64,000 bases of DNA from Halocaridina rubra (lineage: Eukaryota > Arthropoda > Malacostraca > Decapoda > Atyidae): positions 1 to 64,000 of the forward strand of contig JAXCGZ010021009.1 in the NCBI GenBank assembly GCA_037179515.1, written 5' to 3'. The notes beneath the pieces were generated by a model. It worked only from the letters and a program-made list of their open reading frames with translations. It did no database searches and was not told the DNA's origin. This document shows positions 21,721 to 40,418 of this stretch, one piece after another. Each line of letters starts with the position of its first letter. Positions within the stretch are counted from its first letter, which is position 1. A program made the translations under genes and the position numbers.

Positions 21721-22033
21721 GTGTGGCTATCTTCCCATGTTCCTCACAAAAGATTTTTTTATGTAGTCTCCTTTCGGATAGCTCCTCCTCGTGTCCTCAT
21801 TATCTCTACTTTTAGGCAGAACATCTTCAATGATATACTCTATCAACAACGTAAAGTGATCACTTTTTCCAATTAATGGTTCATACTCAATTTTTTCAAT
21901 ATCCAACATATCATTAGTGAATACAATGTCAGGCAGTGATGTCTCATCTCTACCCCAGGCCCTCGTTGGTTCCAGTATATGTTGCTGTTGGAAATTCCCT
22001 AGTACACGATCCAGGAATCTTGCTCCAAATTAG

Positions 22034-23014
<981 letters not shown>

Positions 23015-23018
<4 letters not shown>

Positions 23019-23230
23019 GGCTGTTTCCCCCTTTAATTGGGGGGTAGCCGACATCAAAAAAGGAAAACAGTTTGGGGAGAAGTTATTCTCCCCTCTACTC
23101 CCCCTCTTCTTTGACGTCTCACAGGAGGTTGGTACAAGGGGGGGATTCCTAGTCCCCCCGCCCCGTTCACTTTTAGTCGCCTTTTACGACACGCAGGGAA
23201 TACGGTGAGGCTATTCTTTGATATTGTGCC
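23015..23230 (-). mobile_element. Internally deleted derivative of the 36.7-kb LINE
   Basis: On the minus strand the first about 150 bases match the 5' end of the LINE at 36657 (GGCACA…ATCAAAGAATAG…GTATTCCCTGCGTGTCG…GAGAATAACTTCTCCCC). The last about 60 match its 3' end (TTGATGT[C/T]GGCTACCCCC…GGGGGAAACAGCCAAGGTA at 39975-40022). Everything between, including both enzymes, is absent. It lies inside (TA)n on both sides. Such 5'-plus-3' minimal elements rely on the enzymes of full-length relatives. Confidence 0.8.
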
Positions 23231-25306
<2,076 letters not shown>

Positions 25307-25789
25307 AAGCCCTTCTTTGAAAAATACTAATTTCTCATATACCTCAGGGATCCTTAATGTACTCACTAGTCTGCTGAGTTGACATGCCTGCATACCGCAC
25401 TCGGTACGCCATTTCCCTCTCCTTCTAACCCCGTGATCGGCTTTGGCGAGTAAATCTTTATGGACCGTCTTCAGGAGATGACTTCAGCTACGTGGTAGTT
25501 TGTTAAACATGATTTTAATAACATGGTAAAATTAAGTTACCTATAGAAAATGTAAGTTTTAGTCTAACTGAAATTTTGGTCCGTTTTGTTGCATGATTTT
25601 TCCCCCCCTTTTCTTGAGAAGATTCTTAGAGGGATGAGTAGTGAGTGTCAAAAGCTGTAGTAATATTGTATATTACAATCAACTCGACCGTGTAAAGCTT
25701 TATTCTTCAATTTAATTATATATCTATTTATATTCGTGAAGTTGCCAAATATCGTTTGAAAAGGAAGGATCGGAGGTTAAGCTTTGTCT

Positions 25790-26022
25790 TAGGGACGTCA
25801 TTTGCGAGCGTTAGTGAATATGGGCGCCATCCGTAGGAGTGCCTTTAGAGAGCGAGCCGAGCGCGGCCAGGGTTGTCCCCTCAGTTGTCCTGAGCTGTGT
25901 GTGCGTATACACCACGACCTCCTCTCTCTCATCCTCTCTCCTCCACAGAGTTTTTCTCTTAATATCGGTGTACAGAAGCCATCAAAGTGTTTTCTGTGTG
26001 TGCATCTTGTTCCCCGAAGGCC
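25790..26022 (+). promoter_or_regulatory. Candidate promoter and 5' UTR of the Lys-rich gene
   Basis: A local rise in GC and CpG content in otherwise AT-rich DNA, with a TCAGTT motif at 25881-25886 that fits the arthropod initiator. No TATA box is seen in the right place. An ATG at 25820 opens an 81-codon frame but lies upstream of the candidate start. The 5' UTR would run about 140 bases to the ATG at 26023. Inference from composition and motif only. Confidence 0.4.
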
Positions 26023-27343
<1,321 letters not shown>

Positions 27344-27679
27344 GGTGTGTTTTTTTTTTCTTATTACAATTGTGATGTCAGGATGGGCAAAATAAAAAGA
27401 ATAAATAAATCTGCCCTCGTTGGGCCTGGACACGAAGAAAACATAACTTAAAAAAAGAAGTAGAGATGGGGAGTATTGCGACTTGTCAGATGTGAAGGGG
27501 GGTAATAATAGATATGTAACAAATATCCGAGAATATTCGGTGTTGATGTAGGCATAGAAAAAGAACCATAACTGAAGTAAGATTTAATATCGAACAGTCC
27601 TGAACAGATCTAGTTAAGACCAAAAGACCCTTCACTGTAGTATCACAATGGGCGGCAGCAACCATGAGCCAACCTACTA

Positions 27680-28256
27680 CTAGTATTACTCAAGTTTCTT
27701 ATGCTTGACACAATGATACGATTTAAGATACTATCTTCTGATAATCTGATACCGGTACTGTACTTGCATTGATGGGCTAGCATATTTAGTGATGCCAGTG
27801 CTGGCTGTGGACGTGTTGGCACTTGACTGTACTATATGTTCTCTATATACTGGTGCCAGTTTATAGTCTGAATATCTAGGAGTAAAAGAATAGAGTTTAT
27901 TTGTTTTTGTTTTACGTCACGGACTCCCTTTTCTACCAAGGGCTCGGACGGATGCCTTCTTGCGAAGGACTTGTTTTGGCAGCTGTAATCGTTACCCTGA
28001 GTGCATGCCCTTACTAACCTCAGACCGAAGAGTGCGTTGTCATAATCTATATAAGAGAATATTCATAAATATTGCTTATGCATGACAATGTTTGATTCAA
28101 TGCCTTTAGTCAAAAATATATATGACTAAGCAGAAAGAAGAATTTCTGTTTTCATGTAACGGCATGTTTACGAGATGACTTTAAAAAAAAATCAAATTTT
28201 CAAAAATATATTTTATTCTATGGCAATCTGTCTTTCTTCTTGGATGGCTGGTTTAA
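27680..28256 (+). repeat. Left arm of a second large inverted duplication
   Basis: 27680-27890 and 28030-28256 match, in reverse complement and order, 30425-30850 (for example GATGGGCTAGCATATTTAGTGATGCCAGT and its mirror). Within it, 27903-28027 is a truncated SINE body absent from the other arm. Confidence 0.8.
27903..28027 (-). repeat. Truncated SINE body
   Basis: Same sequence as the body of the SINE at 6968-7162 (TTTTACGTCACGGACTCCCTT … CTAACCTCAGACCG), without the tRNA-like head. Present in only one arm of the inverted duplication, so it arrived after the duplication or was lost from the other arm. Confidence 0.65.
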
Positions 28257-28259
28257 AAT

Positions 28260-28341
<82 letters not shown>

Positions 28342-28805
28342 CTAGTTCTCAGAATAACCCCTAGATAGGTTCTCAGAAGTGTCGGGTAAGTGGAAAATCG
28401 CGTGAAAAACGAGTTATTTTCCATAGGAAACAATGATAAAGGGCATAGATACGTTCCAAACTTTACATAGACACACCATGCCAAAGATATAAGATAAGTA
28501 AAAAACATATTACTACATAGCAAAGCAGAAAGCCCTGTATCTATTTTTAAGCGTATACAAAAGATATTCATATTCACTTTACAGCTAGAAATTAACATAC
28601 ATATTACTATATTACTATATTTATTATGCAGTGGGCAACAGTTATACAGTACACTGGGGCATGCATGGTGGCAGTGAGCAAGTAACTTATGAGGTGGAAG
28701 AGGAGGAGGATGCAGGAGAACGAACCTCTATCTGCAAATGTATACAAAGATAAAATAAGAATTATAAATAACCAAAGCTAGACTAAAAAACGAAAAAAAA
28801 AAATT

Positions 28806-29126
28806 ATGCAATGCCTAAATTTACCATATGACAGATTAAAAAAACTTAATCTACATTCTCTGGAGAGGCACAGAGTTAGGGGGGATATGATTGAGGTGTA
28901 TAAATGGTTTAAAGGGATTAACAAGGGTGATATTAATAAAGTTTTAAAAATTCATGATCAAACCAGAACTCGTAATGGGTAATGGATTTAATCTTGATAA
29001 ATTTAGGTTCAGAAGGGAAATTGGTGAAAATTGGCTTGGTAATACCGTAGAGTATTCCTAGTAGGATAATAAATGCCAATACATTAGACACCTTCAAATG
29101 TAGATTAGATAGACATATGACAGAGG
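28806..29126 (+). pseudogene. LINE C reverse transcriptase C-terminal fragment
   Basis: Plus-strand translation gives LPYDRLKKLNLHSLERHRVRGDM, then EVYKWFKGINKGDINK, and in a shifted frame FNLDKFRFRREIGENWLGNTV. This is the same thumb-region pattern as LINE B (RLRELDLPSLEARRVRGDM). Copies at 56610-56927 and 58890-59220 share the same break, so the fragment was captured before those elements multiplied. Confidence 0.7.
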
Positions 29127-29376
29127 TAGGGTGGGTGTATATATAATGTATAATGATGATGATCTTTTCTTATCGTAATCCTCTTTGTACTGGCGGAAGA
29201 AGCCTCCGCAGGTGCTTATTTACTATATTAATTTGTTTTAATTTTTTAATTTTTTTATTTCTTTATTTTTTTTAAATATAGTAAATAAGCACCCGCGGAG
29301 GCTTCTTCCACCAGTACAAAGAGGATTACGATAAGAAAAGATCATCATCATTATACATTACATATACACCCACCCT
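29127..29376. repeat. Hairpin with arms of about 100 bp
   Basis: 29127-29229 (starting TAGGGTGGGTGT and ending TACTATATT) pairs with 29275-29376, with a 45-base T-rich loop and only a few mismatches. The same hairpin occurs at 56928-57152, and part of one arm at 36180-36235. Confidence 0.85.
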
Positions 29377-29397
29377 ATTGGGTAGAATAGAATGTTG

Positions 29398-29512
<115 letters not shown>

Positions 29513-29588
29513 CTTTAATTAACTCTTGTTCATTCAATCAAAACTACATTATTTATTGTAAAAATAATGGTTTAATTACAAATTCGTA

Positions 29589-29642
<54 letters not shown>

Positions 29643-29921
29643 CTCCACAATCATCATCAAAGGAAAATTATTATTAATAATAATAATAATAATAATAATA
29701 GTAATAATAAGAATAATAATAATAATAAGATCTAAGGAGAATTTTTGGAATAGACATCATCAGAGTAATGCAGAGGTATATTAAAACCTAGCAGAGAGCT
29801 GGATATTCATTACACATCTTTTATAATCCCTTCACATCTGACATGTCATTACACTCTCCATCTGTTTCTCTTTACAGCCTGATAAAGGCTGGTTTAATTT
29901 ATAATTTTTTGGTCCATCCTG

Positions 29922-29962
<41 letters not shown>

Positions 29963-30058
29963 GGAGTGTTATTCGCAAAATCCGATTTTTTTACCATTAT
30001 TTTTGGGGGGCGTTATTGCAATTTCGCGGATAGAAAAATCGCGTATAAAAGGAACAAG

Positions 30059-30147
<89 letters not shown>

Positions 30148-30424
30148 CTTTCAGGCCCAATGAAACCTTGTATTCCAGAAAGGATTGTCCCAGCAGTTGC
30201 CTAAGTCACATAATTTTTTTTAAGGTGGTCTTTGAATTTGGCAGGAAAACTGGGGTTGTTAGATGTCACTAAACATCTTACAATATACATACCTCTCTTG
30301 GGGAACTCCAAGAGACTGATTGAGACTTTGGATAGATTTATAAACAATTATCACTGTCTCTGTTTTTATCTATAAACTGTTACAAAACTGAAATAGACAA
30401 GCAAATACATGGATATTAAACTAG

Positions 30425-30850
30425 CCATCCAAGATAGATAGCCATAGCATTAAAAATATTTTTGAAAATTAGATGGTTTTCGTAAGTCATCTTGTAAACA
30501 AGTTATTGCATGATAATATAAATTATTCCTCTTTCTGCTTGTTCATATATATTTTTGACCCAAGGCTTTGAAACAAACATTGTTATGCATAGCCAAAAAT
30601 AATGAATATTCTCTTATATAGATTATGACCATGCAACCTTTTCTTTTACTCTTAGATATTAAGATTATAAACTGGCACCAGTATGAAGAGAACATATAGT
30701 ACAGTCAAGTGCCAACACGTCCACAACCAGTACTGGCATCACTAAATATGCTAGCCCATCAATGCTAGTACAGTACTGGTATCAGATTATCAGGAGATAT
30801 TATCTAAAATCTTGTATCATTGCATCAAGCATGAGAAACTTAAGTAAAAT
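30425..30850 (-). repeat. Right arm of the second large inverted duplication
   Basis: Mirror of 27680-28256 without the SINE. The stretch 30146-30424 between the F element and this arm has no counterpart on the left and no recognised gene. Confidence 0.8.
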
Positions 30851-30851
30851 T

Positions 30852-31304
<453 letters not shown>

Positions 31305-31315
31305 TATATGTATAC

Positions 31316-32651
<1,336 letters not shown>

Positions 32652-32654
32652 GTC

Positions 32655-32920
32655 TCAGTGGATAGGAATTTTTATATGGGTGGCTCTAGAATTATAGGTC
32701 ATGGTTAGAAGCTTTGTAAGAAAGCTCATTTGCCTGATGTTAGGAAGAACTTTTTTAGTGCAAGAATAGTTAATAATTGGAATTCACTAAGCGAGGAAGT
32801 AGTTAATACTAACTGCATTCATAGTTTAAGGTCAAATATGATAAATATCATCGAGTATAATAATAGTAGCAGTTAGGAGACATGGAGATAAGAGCATATG
32901 GTTCTTTCCTGTAAGTACAG
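32655..32920 (+). pseudogene. LINE B C-terminal fragment
   Basis: Corresponds to 2600-2810 and to the mirror at 13560-13760: GGCTCTAGAATTATAGGTCATGG, then a segment like SVRVVDNWN-SLSEEVVN. Several stops and indels; an old remnant. Confidence 0.65.
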
Positions 32921-33449
32921 GAAAACTTCATATGCATGTTACTTGTGTCTGCATCGAGGATAATAATTGTTTGCCATTAGTATGCAAGAGTTATTACTGT
33001 AACAATGTTTATCAGCTAAACACTAAAACAGAAGAGTGATTTCATAAATGGAAAGAAGTGACACCAAAGAAACTTGCAGGTCTCAAAGAACATTCAAGGG
33101 CTGGAGATACTATGTAATAGAGAAAAATGCAACCAGACACACCTAGATGAAACTACTTTTTTTCAGTAAAAAAGTTTTATACTTCAAGGACTGTATATTG
33201 TGAAAAATATTAAGTGTATATATCAGTTACAATTTTAATACACCAGGACACAAAGAGAAAGCGTATGTAAAAGTATTACAATTATTAGAATAGGTAATAA
33301 AATAGTGTACTTCAATAACTGCTTGTCGGATATGAAAGAAGACTGTATATATCCTTAGTTTCTTTCATCTGAAATGTGCCACATTTACAATATATTGAAG
33401 TCATTCTGTCACACAAACTGAACATTTGGACAATGTATAAACGCATCAT

Positions 33450-33575
33450 GTAGAATATGTTACACATTCATTGGCTCCATGCTGTTTGGTGAATATTGAA
33501 AATTTGGTGAAGGTACAAAAGAAAGCAATCTCATTAATACCAGAATTGCCTGGTCACAAGTATGAGAACAGGGCT
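33450..33575 (+). pseudogene. LINE reverse transcriptase thumb fragment
   Basis: Translation of 33490-33570 gives IENLVKVQKKAISLIPELPG, the counterpart of AKLEKVQRHATKLVPEIRNL in LINE B. Short and broken. Confidence 0.45.
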
Positions 33576-35095
33576 GGTGACTAAAGCTCTTTCTATGCTA
33601 CAAGAGATTCTACACTATACTGTACACTATTTAATTACTATGCAATGCTTAGTGTCAGTGAACTATTTCAGAGATACGATAACCTTCATGTTATACGTCT
33701 TTAGTTTGCATGGTAGATTATTTGACGTAAATATAGATTTTCTACAAACATTATGTGAAGCTTTGGATTAAATTTCTATGCAAGAGATGCAAAAGCATTG
33801 TGAGATCTCAAGAAAGAGCTTAATATGGGCAATAGATATACACTTTGGATGGAGATTATGATATTAGTTAATATAGTGTCACCACTTGGATGGTTATGGA
33901 CCATTATATTGTATTTACAGTATGTTATAAAATTGAGTGTTATTTCTAGTTCATGTTATCATTGGCAAACTATGAATTATAAATTCTTAATGTTAATTTA
34001 ATTTTTCTTTGTTTTTGTTTCAGGGAGAAAAAGAAAAGCTTAACCATTCTCTACAACACTGTTGTTGTGACAATGCCTCTTCCTTCAATATGTAATCCGT
34101 GTGACCTTCTCCTCTTATAATGCGCATCCAAGAAACTATCTTGGTCTTCTTCATAATGCATTTATTTTTTATTTCTTAACTGTGTCACTTTTCCTCTTCT
34201 CTATGTACATAGTCATCCTCTTCACTCAATAAGCTGCGACCAATTTCCTATCTTTTTCTGCTTCATCTACTCATTCGTCTGTATCTTCCACATTGTGTGC
34301 TCTTCCATTTTTGTTTTCTGGTACTAATGACTTTATTCACTCTTCTCTGATCAGTATGCTCTGATGTATACTCGAAAGAGCCTATTGACTTCCTAATTGC
34401 TATTTGGAAGTAAAACCAGATTCTGTGCTATATTCTTGCAGTAAGACTATATTATATTCCATAGTAATAACACCCATGATCTTGACCTTTTACGTGATAC
34501 TTTTTTACCTTCGGAATCATAAGCAGAGTCCCAAATAAATAGAGCATATATTTTTTTCCACCTTGTTTTGAAGGGAATATCACAGAGATCTAATATAACA
34601 GTTTTATATTGAATAAGAGTTTTCTGAGCAAGAATATTATATTTTTCAAGTGTCATGCCACATTTTACAATACAATAGTTAGAAGGGTGGAAGGAACTGT
34701 AACTAAAGAACTGACTACCCAAGGCTTTTTTTTTATAGTAAGCAGCTAATTTGTGGGAAGGAAAGCTCCTCCTTTATGTTCCCTTTTAGTCATAGCTTAC
34801 AACATGCAGATATTACAAGAACAGGATTCCCTCTTCCTAACCTTAGAATAATAATAATTATTTTTAATACAATGCATAGTCTCTTAAAGTCGGCAGGATG
34901 GCCATAACTTTAACAAAGAAAAGAGGCAGCATAGATTCATCATCAGTTGTTTTGCAATAATAATAAGAAATTCAGGGACAGACGAGATTCCAGCTGCTCT
35001 TTCTCCTATAGCTTTTAGTCCTCTCTTAAAACATGCACAGACTAGTTATCTCTCCACTTATAAAAGCAATCTCTTTAATAATAATAATAATAATC

Positions 35096-35128
<33 letters not shown>

Positions 35129-36067
35129 ATAATAACAATAATAATTTTCTTTCAAATATGATACCAAGACCAAAAGAATACAAAAAGGTGGACATAGCTG
35201 TAATACAAGAACCAGCACAAAATTTCAAGCAGGCATTCTCTCTCTCTCTTGAGTATGCTTGAAGTATTCTGACAATGGCTTGCTAATGATACTGTGTTGT
35301 CTTCCAAATGCATTGAAGTCACAGACGTCTTACCTTTTTCCAATGACTCTTTTCCATTAGATTAAGCTCATACATCCATTCTCATTATTGTTATTATTAT
35401 TATTATTTTTTTTCTGACCAGCTGAGTTGTACTTCTTTTAATTATTCTTAAAATAACAGTTTTTTTTTATTTTATTAGGAGGCTTCCAAACGTTCTATCT
35501 GGTTCAGATTCTTTTTCTGCTTCAAAATATTTATTCTTCTTCTTAAATGTTTCTTATTATAGTAATATCTAATAAGCCATATACTGTCAAACAATTAACT
35601 ACAAGAAATTGTTACATCCACACCGAATTTGTAATGATGCACGTGACTGAAGTCCATACCTTGAAATATTTTAAAGAGTTTTTAAACTCTATTCTTCCAG
35701 ACTGCCTCCCCTAATATTATTGCTTCAGTGAAGGTGGTATTTTTGTTTGTAAATGAGGTAATTTACTTTGTACCAAGATGTATACTGTGGGGCATATTAA
35801 AAAATGCATGGTCTAACTCACTCAGCGTATTTGCTGATTCATCTAAAAGCATTTTATCTTTTATTAAACTTATGGTAGTTTTACTTTAACTGATTATTGG
35901 ATAAGCTCTTATCTATAAATCAGCAAATTTTACAAACACTAGTAGCAATTTATTGCAAATTACAATCGATTTTACGGATGGATCGGTTCAGACTTTCTGT
36001 AATAATTCCTTCCAAATTTCCTAGAACCACCTGATATGTCCCATGACAAATTATTTGTGCCTGTATA
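33576..36067. other. AT-rich sequence with few repeats
   Basis: No recognised transposon except short (AAT)n tracts near 35078-35125 and 35388-35406. Contains the possible 3' UTR exon at 34024. No other gene is visible. Confidence 0.4.
34024..34560 (+). other. Possible 3' UTR exon of the Lys-rich gene
   Basis: A strong acceptor (TTTCTTTGTTTTTGTTTCAG) precedes GGAGAAAAAG. The following 400 or so bases are C/T-rich with little coding potential and are repeat-free. AATAAA occurs at 34534-34539 with T-rich sequence after it. It would join to the donor one base after the stop codon at 27343. Only splice-site quality supports this; transcript data would decide. Confidence 0.25.
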
Positions 36068-36234
36068 CAGTAATCCATCGTTTATTGTGAGGGTTCGGTT
36101 CCGGGACCGGTCGCGATAGGTGAATTTCCACGAAGTAGGAACACCTTAAAAAAAAATTTTTTTTTTTCCTTTTTTTTTTTTACACTTCTTCCACGAGTAC
36201 AAAGAGGATTACAATAAGAAAAGATCATAATCAT

Positions 36235-36353
<119 letters not shown>

Positions 36354-36845
36354 CATTTATTATCCTACTAGGAATCTACTGTAATACCAAGCCAATTTTC
36401 ACTAATTTCCCTTCTGAACCTAAATTTATCATGCTTAAATCCATTACCCATTACGAGTTCTGGTTTGATCATGAATTTTTAAAAATTTATTAATTGTCAC
36501 CCTTGTAATGACCTGCCAGATGTGAAGGGATTATAAAAGTTGTGTAATGAATATCCAGCTATCTGCTGGGTTTTAATATACCTCTGCATTACTTTTATGA
36601 TGTCTATTCCAAAAATTCTCCTTAGATATTATTATTATTATTATTATTATTATTATGGTGGCGGGCACAGCATCAAAGAATAGTCCCAACGTATTCCCTG
36701 CGTGTCGTATGAGGTGACTAAAAGTGGACGGGGCGGGGGGACTAGGAATCCCCCCCCTTGTATTAACCTCCTGCGAGACGTCAAAGAAGAAGGGGAGTAG
36801 AGGGGAGAATAACTTCTCCCCAAACTCTAGTTTTGGGGTGTCTAA

Positions 36846-37690
36846 ATGTGCGTGCTTGTAAGTACGATAGAGAGCAAAAGATGTGAGATTGGATATATGT
36901 TTGGTAGGAGGAGGATGGATGTATTGGCATTGTGTGAGACGAAAATGAAAGGAAAAGGAGAAGTGGCATTTGGTGATGTGACAGGTAGGGTGTCTGGGGT
37001 TGAAAGGGGGAGAGCGAGAGAAGGTGTGGCATTATTGCTGAGTGATTGGATGGTAAATAAGGTAGTGGAATGGAAGGAAGTGTCATCTAGGCTGATGTGG
37101 GTGAGGGCTAGGATAGGTAGGGAATGTTGGGCTTTTGTTAGTGCGTATGGGCCAGGATGTGAGAGAAGTGAGGAAGAGCGGGATGAATTCTGGACTGAGT
37201 TAACTAGATGTGTGGATGGTCTGAGTAGAAGGAACTATGTAGTTGTGTTGGGTGACTTGAATGCCAGAGTGGGTGATGGAGAGATAGAAGGTGTTGTAGG
37301 AAAGTATGGGGTACTAGGTGGGAATGAGAGTGGCGAGAGACTGTTAGATATATGTGTGGAGCAAGAGTTGGTGATAGGTGATAGTTTTTTCAAGAAGAAG
37401 TTAATAAATAAGTATACATGGATGAGAGTGGCAAATGGAAGAGTGAAAGAAAGAGCATTGAATGGAGTATGTGTTGGTAGCAAAGAGCATGATTGGTAGA
37501 GTGAAAGATGTGCATGCATTTAGGGGTGCGGCTGCTGGAATGTCTGATCATTTTTTGGTTGAAGCAAAAGTGGTAGTAGCAAAAGAGTGGGGAAATAGTG
37601 TGGGAGGATGTAGAAGGGAAATAGTGAAGGTGGAAGTTGAAAAAGCCAGAGAAGAGACAGGAATATCAGGACAGGTTGAGAGTGGCATAT
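36846..37690 (+). pseudogene. LINE endonuclease domain
   Basis: APE-fold motifs in order: MDVLALCETKMKG (catalytic Glu), WVRARIGRECWAFVSAYGPG, VVLGDLNARVGDG (Asp and Asn), and in a shifted frame AAGMSDHFLVEAKVV (the SDH triplet). The change of frame near 37490 breaks it. Base composition is purine-rich on this strand, which gives long antisense frames that are not genes. Confidence 0.8.
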
Positions 37691-39769
37691 GACAGGGTGA
37701 AAGAAAAAGAAGTTGGGGAGTTAGGGGAGGAATGGGGGTTGATGAAAGAATGTTTTGTGGGACATGCAAGTGATGTGTGTGGAAAGAGGTTTGTTGGAGG
37801 TGGCATGAGGAGGGGCAGCGAGTGGTGGAATGAAGGGGTGAAAAGGAAGGTGGAAGAGAAAAAGAGGGCTTTTGAGGAATGGCTGCAGTGTAAAAGTAGG
37901 GAGAAGTATGAAAGATATATGGAGAAAAATGTGGAAACCAAGCGGAAGGTAGAGGAAGAGAAGAGGTTGGCAAATGTTAGGTAGGGACAGGATTTTAGTA
38001 GGTCATATGAGGAGAATAAAAAGAAGTTTTGGAAAGAAGTGAAGAGAGTAAGGAAGGGTGGATCGAGGATGGAAGAGACAGTGAAAGATGTGAATGGACA
38101 GATGTTAAGAGGGAATGATGCAAGGAAAAGATGGGCAGAATATTTTGAGTGCTTGCTGAATGTTGAGGAAGATAGAGAGGCAGCTATAGTGGCAGTGGGG
38201 GGTGTTCAAGTGCCAGTAATGGGAGATGAAAATGAGAGAGAGATTACAAGAGAGGAGGTGAAAAGGGCATTGTATGAAGCAAAAGCAGGTAAAGCACCTG
38301 GATTGGATGGTGTGAGAGCGGAGATGTTGAAAGAAGGGGTTGTGACTGCATTGGAATGGTTAGTGAGAGTGTTTAATATATGCTTTATGTTGTCAATGGT
38401 GCCAGTGGAATGGGTGATTGCCTGTATTGTGCCCCTATACAAAGGTAAGGGAGATGCGTATGAATGCAGTCATTTTAGGGGTATAAGTTTGTTGAGTGTG
38501 GTAGGAAAAGTGTATGGTAGGATACTGGGTAATAGGATTAGGGATAAGACAGAATATGTGATTGCGGAAGTGCAAAGTGGTTTTAGGAGAGGTAGAGGTT
38601 GTATAGATCAGATTTTTATAGTTAGGCAGTTATGTGAGAAATATTTAGCAAAGGGTAAGAATGTGTATTTTGCAGTTTTGGATATGGAGAAAGCGTACCA
38701 TAGAGTTGATAGAGAGGCTATGTGGAATGTTTTGAGATTATATGGAATTAAAGGTAAATTGTTGCATGCAGTGAAGAGTTTGTATGAGGGCAGTAGAGCT
38801 TGTGTTAGGGTAGGGAATGAAATGAGTGAGTGGTTTCCAGTGAGTGTGGGACTGAGACAGGGATGTGTGATGCCACCATGGCTGTTCAATTTGTATATTG
38901 ATGGAGTTGTAAGAGAGGTGAATGAGTGAATGCGTGGTCGAGGTTTGAAAATGGTAGATGGGGACGATAACGAGTGGGAGCTGAATTAGTTGCTGTTTGC
39001 AGATGAGACTGTGGTGGTGGCAGATTCAGAGGAAAAGCTGTGTCAGTTAGTGTCAGACTTTGGAATGGTGTGCGAGAGAAGGAAGTTGCCAGTGAATGTG
39101 GGAAAGAGTAAGGTTATGAGGTGTACAAGAAATGAGGATGGTGCAGCAGGATTGAATGTTATGTTGAATGGAGAGACACTTGAGGAAGGTAATCAGTTTA
39201 AGTATTTAGCCTCGGTTATAGCTGCAAATGGTGGAGTGGAAGCAGATGTGTGTCACAGAGTGAATGAAGGATGTAAAGTGTTAGGTGCATTGAAAGGAGT
39301 GATGAAGAATACAAGGTTGGAAATGAATGTTAAGAAAGTTTTGTTTGAGAAAGTGGTTGTGCCAGCTCTGATGTATGGATCAGAGTTATGGGGTATGAAA
39401 GTAAGTGAGAGACGGAAACTAAATGTGTTTGAGATGAAATGCCTGAGGAGTATGATTGGTGTATCTCGACTGGATAGGGTTAGGAATGAAGTGGTGAGAG
39501 CAAGAACAGGTGTGAGGAGAGAAATTGCAGCCAGAGTAGATATGAATGTTCTGAGATGGTTTGGCCATGTGGAAAGGATGGATGATGAAAGACTGCTGAA
39601 AAAGGTGATGAATGCGAGAGTTGATGGGAGAAATGCTAGAGGGAGGCCTAGGTTTGGATGGATGGATGGAGTAAGGAGAGCCCTGAATGATAGGAGGATG
39701 GTTGTGAGGGAAACAAGCGAGCGTGCTAGGAATAGGAATGAGTGGAGAGCGATTGTGACGCAGCTCTGA
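37637..39769 (+). pseudogene. LINE reverse transcriptase, several breaks
   Basis: Segments 37637-37984, 38039-38929 and 38990-39769. Motifs: AKAGKAPGLDGVRAEMLKEG, VVGKVYGRILGNRI, SGFRRGRGCIDQ, VYFAVLDMEKAYHRVDRE, GLRQGCVMPPWLFNLYIDG, and LLFADETVVVADSEEKL. The catalytic box reads FADE where two Asp are expected (39002-39007), so the second metal-binding Asp is lost. Stops lie at 37982, 38927 and just before LLFADE. The C-terminal region (RWFGHVERMDDERLLKKVMNAR…GRPRFGWMDGVRRAL) is complete. Confidence 0.85.
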
Positions 39770-40041
39770 TGGGCGTCTGCTGTTACCACGGGGCTGCATC
39801 TTACAGAGGTAGCCCTGTGGTAGGGGCAGTAGGAGGAGTTGGCAGTTGTGAAGCGACACAGGTTGTGGAAGAGCCGGGAGGATGGGCTGTGGCACTCCAG
39901 CAGTGCCATCTGAACGGTCGCTAGCTCCCTCGTCATTGCCCATTGAGCAAAGTTATCCCCTTATTGTTTTTTCTTTTCTTGATGTTGGCTACCCCCCAAT
40001 TAAAGGGGGAAACAGCCAAGGTAGATAGAATAGATTATTAA

Positions 40042-40084
<43 letters not shown>

Positions 40085-40383
40085 TTTAACAATTATTTTC
40101 TTTTGATGATGATTGTGGAGGTTATTATTATAATTATTATTATTATTATTATTAATTTCATTATAATTACGAATTTGTAATTTAACCATAATTTTTACAA
40201 TAAATAATGTAGTTTTGGTTGAATGAACAAGAGTTAATTAAAGATGTCTCTCTCTCTCTCTCTCCAACATTCTATTCTAGCCAACCCCCCACACTCTCTT
40301 TGTCCCAGCCAACAAGGGAGGGGCACTGTACACAGTTATTAAAGTAAATAAACCAACAGATGTACAAACAGTGATGAGCCCTT

Positions 40384-40418
<35 letters not shown>

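Larger units (their letters stand above)
36657..40023 (+). mobile_element. Nearly full-length APE-type LINE, RTE-like
   Basis: About 3.37 kb: a GC-rich 5' leader, endonuclease (from 36846), reverse transcriptase and C-terminal region (to 39769), then a 3' UTR ending in a short stem (CCCCC…GGGGG) and CAGCCAAGGTA followed by (ATT)n. A single-ORF layout of this size fits the RTE superfamily; the clade is not certain. It interrupts the module of element E. Its 216-bp deletion derivative is at 23015-23230. Confidence 0.8.

Noticed and set aside
37462..37692. Separate small gene between endonuclease and RT
   Set aside because: It contains the SDH motif of the endonuclease in a shifted frame, so it is part of the LINE.
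36781..39943. Long minus-strand Ser/Pro/Leu-rich frames
   Set aside because: Antisense of the purine-rich LINE; the plus strand holds the enzyme motifs.
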